Shown: piece by piece, positions 7,774 to 14,712 of the stretch
How positions within the stretch are numbered: the first letter of the stretch is position 1
Layout: each line of letters starts with the position of its first letter
NCBI GenBank assembly: GCA_030539285.1
Contig: JAUNSH010000018.1
Coordinates: forward strand, 1-47,550
From: Eubacteriales bacterium
GTDB taxonomy: Bacteria > Bacillota > Clostridia > Oscillospirales > Oscillospiraceae
Direction of reading: 5' to 3'
Length of the DNA: 47,550 nucleotides
Notes under the pieces: generated by a model
Told to the model about the DNA's origin: nothing
The model's database searches: none
Seen by the model: only the letters and a program-made list of their open reading frames with translations
Made by a program: the position numbers and the translations under genes

Positions 7774-8508
7774 TTAACCGAACAGCAGCCGGGCGGAGAA
7801 GACCCGTGCGTCATGTTCATCCTCTTTGCGGTGGGCATCCATGTACAGGCAGTTTTCCTCCGGGAAATCCCACCGCAGGTCCAGGGTCTGGCCCTCCCGG
7901 GCCTCGCTGAGGTAGCACACCGTGAATTCCCGAAGCTCGTGCCCCCCGTGGTAGCCGCTGGGCAGCAGGTCGGCGATCCAGTCTAAGTAGCGGCAGTTGT
8001 TCATGTGCCCATTTCGGTCAAGGTCCGTAAAGCACACCTGCCGCTCCCGGCTGCTGCGCAGGGCTTTCGCAGGCAGGCCCATGGGGACGGACAGCTCGTT
8101 GCCCCGGAGGGTGCCCACCACGGAAATGCCGCTCTTGCCGGGCAGGATCATGTTCCGGGTGTCCAGATCCATCAGCACCCACAGGCTGATGGAGCGGAAG
8201 ACCTCATTGCCGCTTTCGTCGTAGGCCACCATGGAGCGGGGATAGGCGACCCTTGTGGTGGGCATGGGCCATGTCTCCACGTGGATGGTCTGCCCCAGCC
8301 GGGGAAGACGGGAGATCTGCACCTTGTGCCGGGTGACGGCCCAGAACATCCGCCGCTTTGCCAGCACATCATAGCCCACGGTCATCTCCGTGCTGTGCAT
8401 CCCGGCCACCTGCTGGGCGTAGAAAAGGATCATGGACGGCTGAAGCCGCCCATAACAGTCCACGTCCCGTTCGGTGATCTTAAAATCCGCTTGATAAATT
8501 GGTTCCAT
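7774..8508 (-). CDS. acyl-ACP thioesterase
   Basis: 244 aa double hot-dog protein that hydrolyses acyl-acyl carrier protein to release free fatty acid. The first hot-dog domain begins YQADFKITERDVDCYGRLQPSMI with the helix LFYAQQVAGMHS; the second carries DLDRNGHMNNCRYLDW, containing the Asn-His pair of the active site. Length matches the bacterial family. GAGGT precedes ATG 8508. Stand-alone gene with its own terminator, flanked on the upstream side by a palindromic element. Confidence 0.9.
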   Translation of the reverse strand: MEPIYQADFKITERDVDCYGRLQPSMILFYAQQVAGMHSTEMTVGYDVLAKRRMFWAVTRHKVQISRLPRLGQTIHVETWPMPTTRVAYPRSMVAYDESGNEVFRSISLWVLMDLDTRNMILPGKSGISVVGTLRGNELSVPMGLPAKALRSSRERQVCFTDLDRNGHMNNCRYLDWIADLLPSGYHGGHELREFTVCYLSEAREGQTLDLRWDFPEENCLYMDAHRKEDEHDARVFSARLLFG

Positions 8509-8532
8509 TGATAAAGACCTCGCTTATGATAC

Positions 8533-8625
8533 TGTAGGGGCGGGTCATGGACCCCCCGCAAAATCTTTCCCCACGGGGAAAGTGATTCCGCTGCGCGGAC
8601 GGGCGGGTCACTGACCCGCCCCTAC
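8533..8625. repeat. GTAGGG palindromic element, left stem decayed
   Basis: Left stem GGGCGGGTCATGGACCCCCC is damaged; right stem GGGCGGGTCACTGACCCGCCC is intact. A CCCCACGGGG hairpin and GCTGCGCGGAC linker lie between. Fills the htrA-thioesterase gap. Confidence 0.85.
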
Positions 8626-8638
8626 AGGAATTTATGAA

Positions 8639-9910
8639 TCAACCATAGTTGGGCACGTCTTCACCGAGAGTCAGCTCAACGTGGTACTGCTGGCCCCGGT
8701 GGTAGATGATGACATCCACGGTCTGGCCCACCTCGCAGTCATAGACCGCCGCTTTCAGGTCATCCATGCTGGTGATCCGGGTATCTCCCAGATACAGCAG
8801 CATATCGCCCTCCTGAATGCCCTTACTGTCCGCGTCACTGCCGGCTTCCACCTCAGTGATATACAGGCCCGCGGGCATCCGGTAGTAGTGCTGGTAGAAG
8901 GTGGAAAGGGATTCACCGGTGATGCCCAACGTGGGACGGCCGGAGACGTAGCCCTGAGAAATGATCTGATCGACGATCTCCTTGACCTGGGTGCTGGGAA
9001 TGGCGAAGCCCAGGCCCTCTACACCGGCGTCATCGGTAAAGGCGCCGATCTTCATGGTGTTGATGCCGATGACCTGGCCGTAGCAGTTGATCAGCGGGCC
9101 GCCGGAGTTGCCGGAGTTCAGGGCGGCGTTGGTCTGGATCAGGGTCATGGTACGGCCGTTCACGTCCACGTCCCGATTGATGGCGGAGACGATGCCGTTG
9201 GTGTAAGTGCCCCGGAAGGCCGCGCCCAGGGGGTCACCGATGGCAACAACCGTGTCGCCCACCCGGAGGGTGGAGGAATCGCCGAACTGGGCGGGAGTCA
9301 GGTCGGTGCAGTCGATGCGCAGCACCGCCAGATCGGAGATGTCGTCGCAGCCGACGAGCCTCGCGGTAAAGGTCCGGTCGTCGGTGAGCTGGACGGAAAT
9401 GGTGAGGGCGTTCTCCACCACATGGGCGTTGGTCACGATATAACCATCAGCCGAGAGCACCACACCGGTGCCGGAGGAGCTGCTGCGGCTGCCCTGACAG
9501 GTGAGGGACACCACCGAGGGGATATTCCGGGTGTAGATCTCCTGCAGGGAAAGACCGCCGCCCTCGGGAATATTGTCGACACCCTTGGGGGCTGCCTGCA
9601 GATCCATCGTGGCGCTGGGGGTGGAAGCAGCTATGGCAGCCGGTGCCTCAGTGGGAGCGATTTGATCCATTTCGTTCTGCGTCGGCTCTGTAGTGAAGGA
9701 GATGGCCAGCTCATCCTGCTGTTTGTCGGTATTCAGTTCCTGAAACAGCCGAATGTTCATCAGTCCCAGCATGGTGACGATGCCGCACAGAAAAATGATC
9801 AGGATCAGCATCAGCGCCACCAGCGCCCCCCGGTTTTTCGGAGGATCCGTTGGCCCGGTTCCGTATACGCTGTCATCCCAGTCGGAATAAGAATGATTTC
9901 GTTCGCTCAT
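8639..9910 (-). CDS. htrA: HtrA/DegP-type serine protease with PDZ domain
   Basis: 423 aa membrane-anchored quality-control protease. Cytoplasmic N-terminus of about 28 residues, one membrane helix (about 29-51, VALMLILIIFLCGIVTML), then a low-complexity stalk. Trypsin-like domain with catalytic His163 (TNAHVV), Asp193 (SDLAVLRID) and Ser269 (NSGNSGGPL). One PDZ domain from about 330 (GLYITEVEAGSDADSKGIQEGD). GAGGT lies before ATG 9910. It follows the histidine kinase gene on the same strand, which suggests envelope-stress control by that two-component system as with CssRS or WalRK and HtrA in Bacillus; this is inference. Confidence 0.93.
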   Translation of the reverse strand: MSERNHSYSDWDDSVYGTGPTDPPKNRGALVALMLILIIFLCGIVTMLGLMNIRLFQELNTDKQQDELAISFTTEPTQNEMDQIAPTEAPAAIAASTPSATMDLQAAPKGVDNIPEGGGLSLQEIYTRNIPSVVSLTCQGSRSSSSGTGVVLSADGYIVTNAHVVENALTISVQLTDDRTFTARLVGCDDISDLAVLRIDCTDLTPAQFGDSSTLRVGDTVVAIGDPLGAAFRGTYTNGIVSAINRDVDVNGRTMTLIQTNAALNSGNSGGPLINCYGQVIGINTMKIGAFTDDAGVEGLGFAIPSTQVKEIVDQIISQGYVSGRPTLGITGESLSTFYQHYYRMPAGLYITEVEAGSDADSKGIQEGDMLLYLGDTRITSMDDLKAAVYDCEVGQTVDVIIYHRGQQYHVELTLGEDVPNYG

Positions 9911-9937
9911 AGGCTACCTCATAATACTGTAAGGACT

Positions 9938-10025
9938 GTAGGGGCGGGTCACCGGCCCGCCCGTCGGCAAAGCCGCTCGGACTAACGCCGCTTCGCGGAT
10001 GGGAGGGTCACTGACCCTCCCCTAC
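9938..10025. repeat. GTAGGG palindromic element
   Basis: GGGCGGGTCACCGGCCCGCCC and GGGAGGGTCACTGACCCTCCC stems: in the right stem C-to-A changes on one arm are matched by G-to-T on the other. Lies between the kinase and htrA genes. Confidence 0.88.
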
Positions 10026-10032
10026 GGGGAGG

Positions 10033-11457
10033 TTAATTGACTAAGGGCATGGTAAAGGTAAACTCGGTTTTCCCGTCCTTGGAGGATACGGAGATATTCT
10101 CCCCGTGGCAGCAGACAATGGTCTTGACGATATACAATCCCAGACCCCAGCCGTCCCGGTTCTGGGAGCGGGATTTGTCCAGCTTGTGGAACCGGTCGAA
10201 AACCAGGGGCAGTTCCTCCGGCGGGATGGTCTCGCCGTCGTTGCTGACGGATACATAGGCCTTGCTGCCGCCCTCCCGGATGGTCAGTCCCAGGTTACCC
10301 CCCTCGGGGCAGAACTTCACCGCGTTGTCCAGCAGATTGTAGATGACCTGGGTGATGTAATCCTGGTTTGCCATGGTGTACACCGGGTGCTCCGGGAAAT
10401 TCACGTCCACGTTCAGGTGCTTGTCGTTGATCTTCTTCTCGAAGGTGATGAGCACCTGCCCGGCGCATTCCTCCAGGTCGAAGTGGATCTTCTTTTCCTC
10501 GGGGATGCCCTGCTCCTTCTGCAGCTGGGAGATGTCCAGCATACTGCGCACCAGCCGGCTCAGGCGTTTGGTTTCATCGGATACGATTTGCAGATAGTGC
10601 CGATGCTTTTCCTCGGGAATGGTGCCGTCCAGGATGCCGTCCACATAACCGGAGATGGTGGTCATGGGGGTCTTCAGCTCGTGGGACACGTTGGCCACAA
10701 ATTCCTGCCGCTGGTACTCGCTCTTTTGCAGGGAGGAGGCCATGTTGTTAAAGGCCAGAGCCAGCTCTTCCATTTCTTCGCTGCAATCCTCGTCGATCTT
10801 GACTCTCGCGTCCAGTTCTCCGTGACCAAAAGCGGTGGCTGTTTTGGCCAGCTCCTTCAGGGGCTTACTCTCCCGCCGGGCAAAGGCCATGACCCCCAGC
10901 ACGGCGATGAGCACCACGAAGATGGAGACGGTGAGAAATATATTGGAGATTTTATTCAGGATCTGCTTTGTACCGGCGGTTGGGGTGGATACGATGACGA
11001 TGCCCAGTCTTGTTTCTCCGCTGACGATGGGGGTGGAAACTACGTAGCGCTCCTCGTCATAGAGGTTGCGGATGGTACCGGTGGCGCTGTAGCCGCCGCT
11101 GTCGTAGACCTTGTCCAGAAAATCCTGATTGAGCTGCCAGCCGTCGTGGTCGCAGCCGCCCAGAGTGCCGGAGCAGAGGATGATATAGCCGTCGTGATCG
11201 CAGATAACGATATCGGCATTGGTGATCTGGGACACCACGTTCAGATTCAGCATCAGGTCCCGGCTGGTCAGATTGCCGTCCATGCCGTAGGCGCTTGCCA
11301 GATCGGCCACCACCTGAGAATCCTGGGTCAGCCGGGACACAGTGGTGTCCTCCAGAAAACTGTCGATCTGGATCTGAAAGGACGCGCCCAGAACGGTCAG
11401 CGTCAGCAGCAGGATGGTGGCAGCCGTGGAGAAGCTGCGGCTGAAGGAGCTTTTCAT
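10033..11457 (-). CDS. sensor histidine kinase
   Basis: 474 aa. Two membrane helices (about 12-30 and 173-193) enclose a sensor domain of about 140 residues outside the cell. HAMP linker (about 195-245), HisKA with phospho-acceptor His259 (NVSHELKTPMTTISGY), and a HATPase domain with N box (NLLDNAVKF), and G boxes (DGWGLGLYIVK). No PAS domain, so it looks closer to CssS or YclK type kinases than to WalK. The obvious partner response regulator is on the same strand but 1.3 kb upstream, separated by toxin loci, which is unusual for such pairs. AAGAGGTG precedes the ATG. Confidence 0.92.
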   Translation of the reverse strand: MKSSFSRSFSTAATILLLTLTVLGASFQIQIDSFLEDTTVSRLTQDSQVVADLASAYGMDGNLTSRDLMLNLNVVSQITNADIVICDHDGYIILCSGTLGGCDHDGWQLNQDFLDKVYDSGGYSATGTIRNLYDEERYVVSTPIVSGETRLGIVIVSTPTAGTKQILNKISNIFLTVSIFVVLIAVLGVMAFARRESKPLKELAKTATAFGHGELDARVKIDEDCSEEMEELALAFNNMASSLQKSEYQRQEFVANVSHELKTPMTTISGYVDGILDGTIPEEKHRHYLQIVSDETKRLSRLVRSMLDISQLQKEQGIPEEKKIHFDLEECAGQVLITFEKKINDKHLNVDVNFPEHPVYTMANQDYITQVIYNLLDNAVKFCPEGGNLGLTIREGGSKAYVSVSNDGETIPPEELPLVFDRFHKLDKSRSQNRDGWGLGLYIVKTIVCCHGENISVSSKDGKTEFTFTMPLVN

Positions 11458-11681
11458 CGAAGGGGCACCTCTTTCTTTCCTACCACAAAATGTATGGTTT
11501 TATTATAGCATAACGCTTCCGTATTTCAACAGGAGCAAAAAAAGTTTACAATTCCTCTTTCTATACAAGAAAACTGCCATCCTGAGCATACTGTATGCCG
11601 AGGACAGCAGATGAGATTCTGAATACAGGTGGGGATTCTTATATGTGAAAAATCTCTGGTGGATTTCTGGTGAATCCCCTA

Positions 11682-11710
11682 TTGACACTCTTTTGTGTCA
11701 TGGTTATAAT
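11682..11710 (+). promoter_or_regulatory. promoter of antisense RNA A
   Basis: TTGACA (11682-11687), 17-bp spacer, TATAAT (11705-11710): a perfect consensus promoter. It drives the short RNA that ends at the terminator at 11783-11818. Confidence 0.9.
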
Positions 11711-11716
11711 AGAAGT

Positions 11717-11818
11717 GTGGAAACCCAAAGACGGTTGCCGCACACATAAACTTATCTCATGTTTAGGTCACGCCCAAGACCTGTGAGTCGTCTGTTGCAG
11801 CAGACGGCTCACTTTTTC
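11717..11818 (+). ncRNA. antisense RNA A (type I antitoxin candidate)
   Basis: About 100 nt, from just after a consensus promoter to an intrinsic terminator (GTGAGTCGTCTG, loop, CAGACGGCTCAC, TTTTT; 11783-11817). It begins TGTGGAAACCCA, and the same 12 bases in inverted DNA orientation lie at 12042-12053, near the start of the opposing toxin transcript. Its terminator overlaps the stop codon of the small toxin ORF on the other strand. No start codon with a ribosome site was seen within it. Confidence 0.75.
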
Positions 11819-11898
11819 TTTCTCGAGAACAACCGGAAAAGGATTGCAAGAACGACGCCTACAATGCTTGCGATGCTGCCGATATCGGAAAAAGTCAC
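11809..11898 (-). CDS. small hydrophobic peptide, candidate type I toxin A
   Basis: 29 aa from GTG 11898 (TAGGTCGATGCGAA before it, a weak ribosome site). One membrane helix (IGSIASIVGVVLAILF) and a basic tail FSRKKK, the usual make-up of membrane-acting type I toxins. It converges with antisense RNA A, overlapping it at the 3' end. A minus-strand promoter TTGACA (12082-12077), 16 bp, TAATTT would give a leader of about 150 nt, typical of toxins whose translation is held off by structure. I do not recognise the family. An alternative out-of-frame ATG nearby gives no membrane segment. Confidence 0.6.
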   Translation of the reverse strand: MTFSDIGSIASIVGVVLAILFRLFSRKKK

Positions 11899-12079
11899 TT
11901 CGCATCGACCTACTTTGGGATGTACTCTCCCGCGCGGGGCGATACTGAAACAGCCCTGCCTTCCTTGCCATAGCGGGAGGCTGGACAACCGTCTTTTCAC
12001 TGCCAACTGCCTACGGCTTCAAGCTCTAATGCAAAAGCAGCTGGGTTTCCACATAAATTATTAGTATGTCGTGAAATGT

Positions 12080-12161
12080 CAATATAACAGCAAAGAAGGA
12101 CTGTTATATTGATATGACCCCCAAATGCTGGATCTCTGTCTAACATCTGGGGGTCATATCA
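12080..12161. repeat. two consecutive perfect inverted repeats
   Basis: CAATATAACAG / CTGTTATATTG (11-bp stem, 12080-12111) and TGATATGACCCCCA / TGGGGGTCATATCA (14-bp stem, 12110-12161) follow one another, sharing two bases. Neither is followed by a T run on either strand, so they are not ordinary terminators. They sit exactly where the decayed toxin copy loses its similarity to the intact one. Confidence 0.7.
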
Positions 12162-12164
12162 CTC

Positions 12165-12303
12165 GGCCAAGTGACGGTTTCTATTCCATAGAAAACTGTT
12201 AACCTTGAGCTGACCGCTTATCGGCAGTGCTCCTTTCGTGTTTATTATACCACAACCTGCGGGGGTGTCAAGAGCGTCAAAGCACCTCGAACTTGTAGCG
12301 CAC
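12165..12303 (-). pseudogene. decayed copy of toxin locus B plus the last codons of a response regulator
   Basis: From GCCAAGTGACGGTTTC (12166) through GCTGACCGCTTATCGGCAG to a minus-strand promoter TTGACA-16-TATAAT (12271 to 12244), the DNA parallels 12673-12778. The similarity continues into 12277-12303, which on the minus strand reads V-R-Y-K-F-E-V-L-stop, matching the V-G-Y-K-F-E-V-L end of the intact response regulator. The toxin reading frame and the antisense terminator are broken at the hairpins to the left. So a segment with antisense RNA, toxin 3' end and regulator 3' end was duplicated and then decayed. Confidence 0.75.
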
Positions 12304-12484
12304 TATTCCTACCGCATTTACCGATTTTAGCTCCTTTAGCCGCATTTAACCGCATTTTCTTCGGTGGCAAACCGCATTTAACCGCATCTTTTTCCACTGT
12401 AGAAATTTAGTGTCTTTATTTTGGTAGTTTTTGTGGTAGTTTTTTTGAAAATGCGAAAAACTACCAACAGGCATAAAACAGAAT
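12304..12484. other. gene-free stretch with ATGCGG direct repeats
   Basis: No convincing gene. On the minus strand GCGGTTAAATGCGG occurs twice (about 12340-12390), with further ATGCGGTA and GATGCGG copies. Then TGGTAGTTTTT is repeated twice and faced by AAAACTACCA (inverted) at 12430-12472. Possibly scars of an integrated element. Confidence 0.4.
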
Positions 12485-12513
12485 TTGACATTCTTCGCAT
12501 TCACTGATAGAAT
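12485..12513 (+). promoter_or_regulatory. promoter of toxin B mRNA
   Basis: TTGACA (12485-12490), 17 bp, TAGAAT (12508-12513). Predicts an mRNA starting near 12520 and a leader of about 78 nt before the toxin ATG. Confidence 0.85.
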
Positions 12514-12597
12514 AAAGCCAACCTCGTTTGAGGCCGGAAAGAGCATTGCAATAAACGGATAGGCGGTCGGCTACATCTCCGAGAGGAGGTGAGCATT

Positions 12598-12681
12598 ATG
12601 CCAATTACATTGACTGTACATATTGGTAATCTTACCATTACGATCACTGTAAAAAGCAGAAACCGCCACTCTGCCAAGTGA
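12598..12681 (+). CDS. 27-residue peptide, candidate type I toxin B
   Basis: Reads MPITLTVHIGNLTITITVK followed by a short basic tail (SRNRHSAK). A perfect GAGAGGAGGTGAG ribosome site ends 5 bases before the ATG, far stronger than an accidental ORF would show. The core alternates polar Thr with Ile/Leu/Val, more like a beta-strand or amphipathic peptide than a classic membrane helix. It has its own consensus promoter and terminator, and a convergent antisense RNA covers its 3' half. Family not recognised; toxin role is inferred from architecture. Confidence 0.7.
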   Translation: MPITLTVHIGNLTITITVKSRNRHSAK

Positions 12682-12744
12682 CGGTTTCCAAGAACTCTTG
12701 TGAATCCTGAACTGAGCTGACCGCTTATCGGCAGTGCTCTTTTC
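12651..12744 (-). ncRNA. antisense RNA B (type I antitoxin candidate)
   Basis: Minus-strand promoter TTGACA (12778-12773), 16 bp, TATAAT (12756-12751). The RNA would run from about 12744 to a terminator formed by AAACCGTCACT / AGTGGCGGTTT with a T run (12687-12651). It is complementary to the last codons and entire 3' region of the toxin B mRNA. It starts with AAAAGAGCACTGCCGATAAG, nearly the same sequence that lies in the toxin leader at 12538-12558 on the other strand. Confidence 0.8.
12714..12743 (+). terminator. terminator of toxin B mRNA
   Basis: GAGC, CCG, CTTAT, CGG, GCTC hairpin followed by TTTT. It coincides with the first 30 nt of antisense RNA B on the other strand. Confidence 0.7.
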
Positions 12745-12750
12745 ATATTC

Positions 12751-12778
12751 ATTATACCACAACCAGCGTGGTTGTCAA
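12751..12778 (-). promoter_or_regulatory. promoter of antisense RNA B
   Basis: TTGACA, 16-bp spacer, TATAAT on the minus strand, directly downstream of the response regulator stop codon. The decayed copy at 12244-12271 keeps the same promoter with a 16-bp spacer. Confidence 0.85.
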
Positions 12779-12783
12779 GTGCA

Positions 12784-13470
12784 TTACAGCACCTCGAACT
12801 TGTATCCCACGCCCCAGACGGTTTTCAGGCTCCAGTTGGACTGCACGTTTTCCAGCTTCTCACGCAGACGTTTGACGTGGACATCCACCGTGCGGGAATC
12901 TCCGAAATAGTCAAAGCCCCATACCTCGTCCAGCAGCTGATTGCGGGTGTAGACCCGGTTGGGAGAGGAGGCAAGATAGTACAGCAGCTCCATCTCCTTG
13001 GGGGGTGTGTCGATCTTTTTTCCGTCCACGATCAGCTCAAAGGCGTCCATGTCGATGGTCAGCTTGTCAAACACCAGCCGCCGGGCCTTTTTTTCCGTGG
13101 TGACCCCGGAGCTGCGGCGCAGCACCGCCTCGATCCGGGCCAAGACCTCCTTCATTTCGAAGGGCTTGGTGATGTAGTCGTCGGCACCGGCTTTCAGGCC
13201 GTTGACCTTGTCGTCGGTTTCGCCCTTGGCGGTGAGCATGATGATGGGGGTCTGGGACTCGGCCCGGATGGCCTTGCACACGGCCCAGCCGTCCATGACG
13301 GGCATCATCACATCCAGCAGTACCAGATCCGGCTTGATGGCCCGGAATTTTGCCAGACCCTGTCCGCCGTCGGCGGCCACCGTGACGGCGTAGCCCTCCT
13401 TTTCCAGATACATTTGCAGAAGCTCCGCAATGTTGTGATCGTCTTCCGCAATGAGAACCGATACAGCCAT
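12784..13470 (-). CDS. OmpR/PhoB-family response regulator
   Basis: 228 aa. Receiver domain with acidic pair EDD (10-11 area), phospho-acceptor Asp53 (LVLLDVMMPVMDG), conserved Thr (MLTAKGE) and Lys (KPFEMKE). C-terminal winged helix (LTIDMDAFELIVDGKK ... LPPKEMELLYYLASSPNRVYTRNQLLDEVWG... DSRTVDVHVKRLREKLE) ending GVGYKFEVL. GGGAGG lies before ATG 13470. The natural partner is the histidine kinase at 10033-11457, with htrA beyond it. The intervening toxin loci must be transcribed through or the kinase needs its own promoter. Confidence 0.95.
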   Translation of the reverse strand: MAVSVLIAEDDHNIAELLQMYLEKEGYAVTVAADGGQGLAKFRAIKPDLVLLDVMMPVMDGWAVCKAIRAESQTPIIMLTAKGETDDKVNGLKAGADDYITKPFEMKEVLARIEAVLRRSSGVTTEKKARRLVFDKLTIDMDAFELIVDGKKIDTPPKEMELLYYLASSPNRVYTRNQLLDEVWGFDYFGDSRTVDVHVKRLREKLENVQSNWSLKTVWGVGYKFEVL

Positions 13471-13665
13471 GTCTGTTTCCTCCCTATGTTTGCTTTTTTC
13501 CTATTATAACGCATTGTGGCGACGGAACATGAACAATTTGTAAAGAATACAACCCCAATTTGTGAACATGAAAAAGGGGTTGCAATTGTGGGGCGGAGAA
13601 GGTATGATAGGAGATATAAGATAGAATGCAGAGTTAGTTTTACTGGCAAAGTACAATACTAAATA

Positions 13666-13692
13666 TCTGATATCTTGTATCTCTGTATCTTT
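13666..13692. repeat. short repeat of ATCTTGTATCT type
   Basis: GATATCTTGTATCTCTGTATCTT just before uppP; same unit as at 1-27 and 29484-29567. The rest of the gap 13471-13708 shows no gene. Confidence 0.65.
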
Positions 13693-13708
13693 ATGGGGGC
13701 GCATTTTT

Positions 13709-14590
13709 ATGATTGTTGAATTATTGAAGGCTGTATTGTTCGGCATTGTGGAGGGCGTTACTGAGTGGCTGCCCATTTCCTCCACGGGACACCTGATCCT
13801 GCTGGACGAGTTTATTACATTGAATGTGTCCGACGCGTTCAAGAGCATGTTCGACGTGGTGATCCAGCTGGGCGCTATCCTGGCGGTTATTGTGCTGTTT
13901 TTCCACAAGCTGAATCCCTTCTCTCCCAGCAAAAGCGGTGAGGAAAAAAAGCAGACCTGGCAGCTCTGGTTCAAGGTCATCGCCGCTATCATTCCCTCGG
14001 GCATCGTGGGGGTGCTGTTCGACGACTGGATGGACGCGCACCTGCACAACGGCATCGTGGTCTCCATTGCCCTGATCGTCTACGGCATCGCCTTTATTCT
14101 GGTGGAGAGCCGGAACAACCGGGGAAAATTTGAGAAGGTTTCCACAAAAGACGGTGTGACGGTCTCCCGCCTGAAGGTGGAGCCTGTCAGCAATGTCTAT
14201 GACATTACATACAAAACGGCCCTGATCATTGGGTGTTTCCAGTGCCTGAGCCTGATCCCCGGCACCTCCCGGTCCGGTTCCACCATTCTGGGCGCGATCC
14301 TCATTGGCGTGGGCCGGGGTGCCGGCGCGGAATTCTCCTTCTTCATGGCGATTCCCACCATGCTGGGGGCCTCCGCCATTAAGATGCTTAAGTTCCTCAT
14401 GTCCGGTGTCAGCGCCACAGGAACAGAGATCGGCGTACTGATCGTGGGCTGTGTGGTTTCTTTCATCGTGAGCCTGCTGGTCATCAAGGGCCTGATGCAG
14501 TACGTGCGCAGCCATTCCTTTTCTGCCTTCGGCGTGTACCGCATCGTGCTGGGCATTATTGTTCTGATGTATTTCGCCATTTTCACGTAA
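13709..14590 (+). CDS. uppP: undecaprenyl-diphosphate phosphatase (UppP/BacA)
   Basis: 293 aa integral membrane enzyme that removes a phosphate from undecaprenyl diphosphate, recycling the lipid carrier for peptidoglycan. Both family motifs are present: EGVTEWLPISSTGHL (about 15-29) and PGTSRSGSTI in the second half, providing the active-site Glu, Ser, His and Arg. Seven to eight hydrophobic helices. ATG 13709 follows GGGGGC at a workable distance. Stand-alone gene; divergent from the response regulator. Confidence 0.95.
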   Translation: MIVELLKAVLFGIVEGVTEWLPISSTGHLILLDEFITLNVSDAFKSMFDVVIQLGAILAVIVLFFHKLNPFSPSKSGEEKKQTWQLWFKVIAAIIPSGIVGVLFDDWMDAHLHNGIVVSIALIVYGIAFILVESRNNRGKFEKVSTKDGVTVSRLKVEPVSNVYDITYKTALIIGCFQCLSLIPGTSRSGSTILGAILIGVGRGAGAEFSFFMAIPTMLGASAIKMLKFLMSGVSATGTEIGVLIVGCVVSFIVSLLVIKGLMQYVRSHSFSAFGVYRIVLGIIVLMYFAIFT

Positions 14591-14601
14591 TAAGAAAAAT
14601 T

Positions 14602-14690
14602 GTAGGGGCGGGTCAATGATCCGCCCGTCCGCGAAGCGGCTGTCTTTTTGCCCGGCTGCGCCGAAGGGCGGGTCGCTGACCTGCCCCTAC
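14602..14690. repeat. GTAGGG palindromic element
   Basis: GGGCGGGTCAATGATCCGCCC and GGGCGGGTCGCTGACCTGCCC stems around CCGCGAAGCGG and GGCTGCGCC. Between uppP and the epimerase gene. Confidence 0.88.
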
Positions 14691-14712
14691 AGATAGAAAT
14701 GGGAGGATTTTT

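Noticed and set aside
8681-9985. 434-residue open frame opposite htrA, and similar long frames opposite dnaA, guaB, kinase and fumC
   Set aside because: All mirror real genes with intact catalytic motifs on the other strand and have biased, non-protein-like composition.
12346-12546. 66-residue minus-strand frame with KNYHKNYQNK, resembling the tail of an integrase
   Set aside because: Only a few low-complexity residues support it, there is no ribosome site and no recombinase catalytic motif.
11458-12783. tRNA or rRNA gene in the hairpin-rich gap
   Set aside because: No TTCGANTCC arm, anticodon stem or rRNA-like segment could be found.
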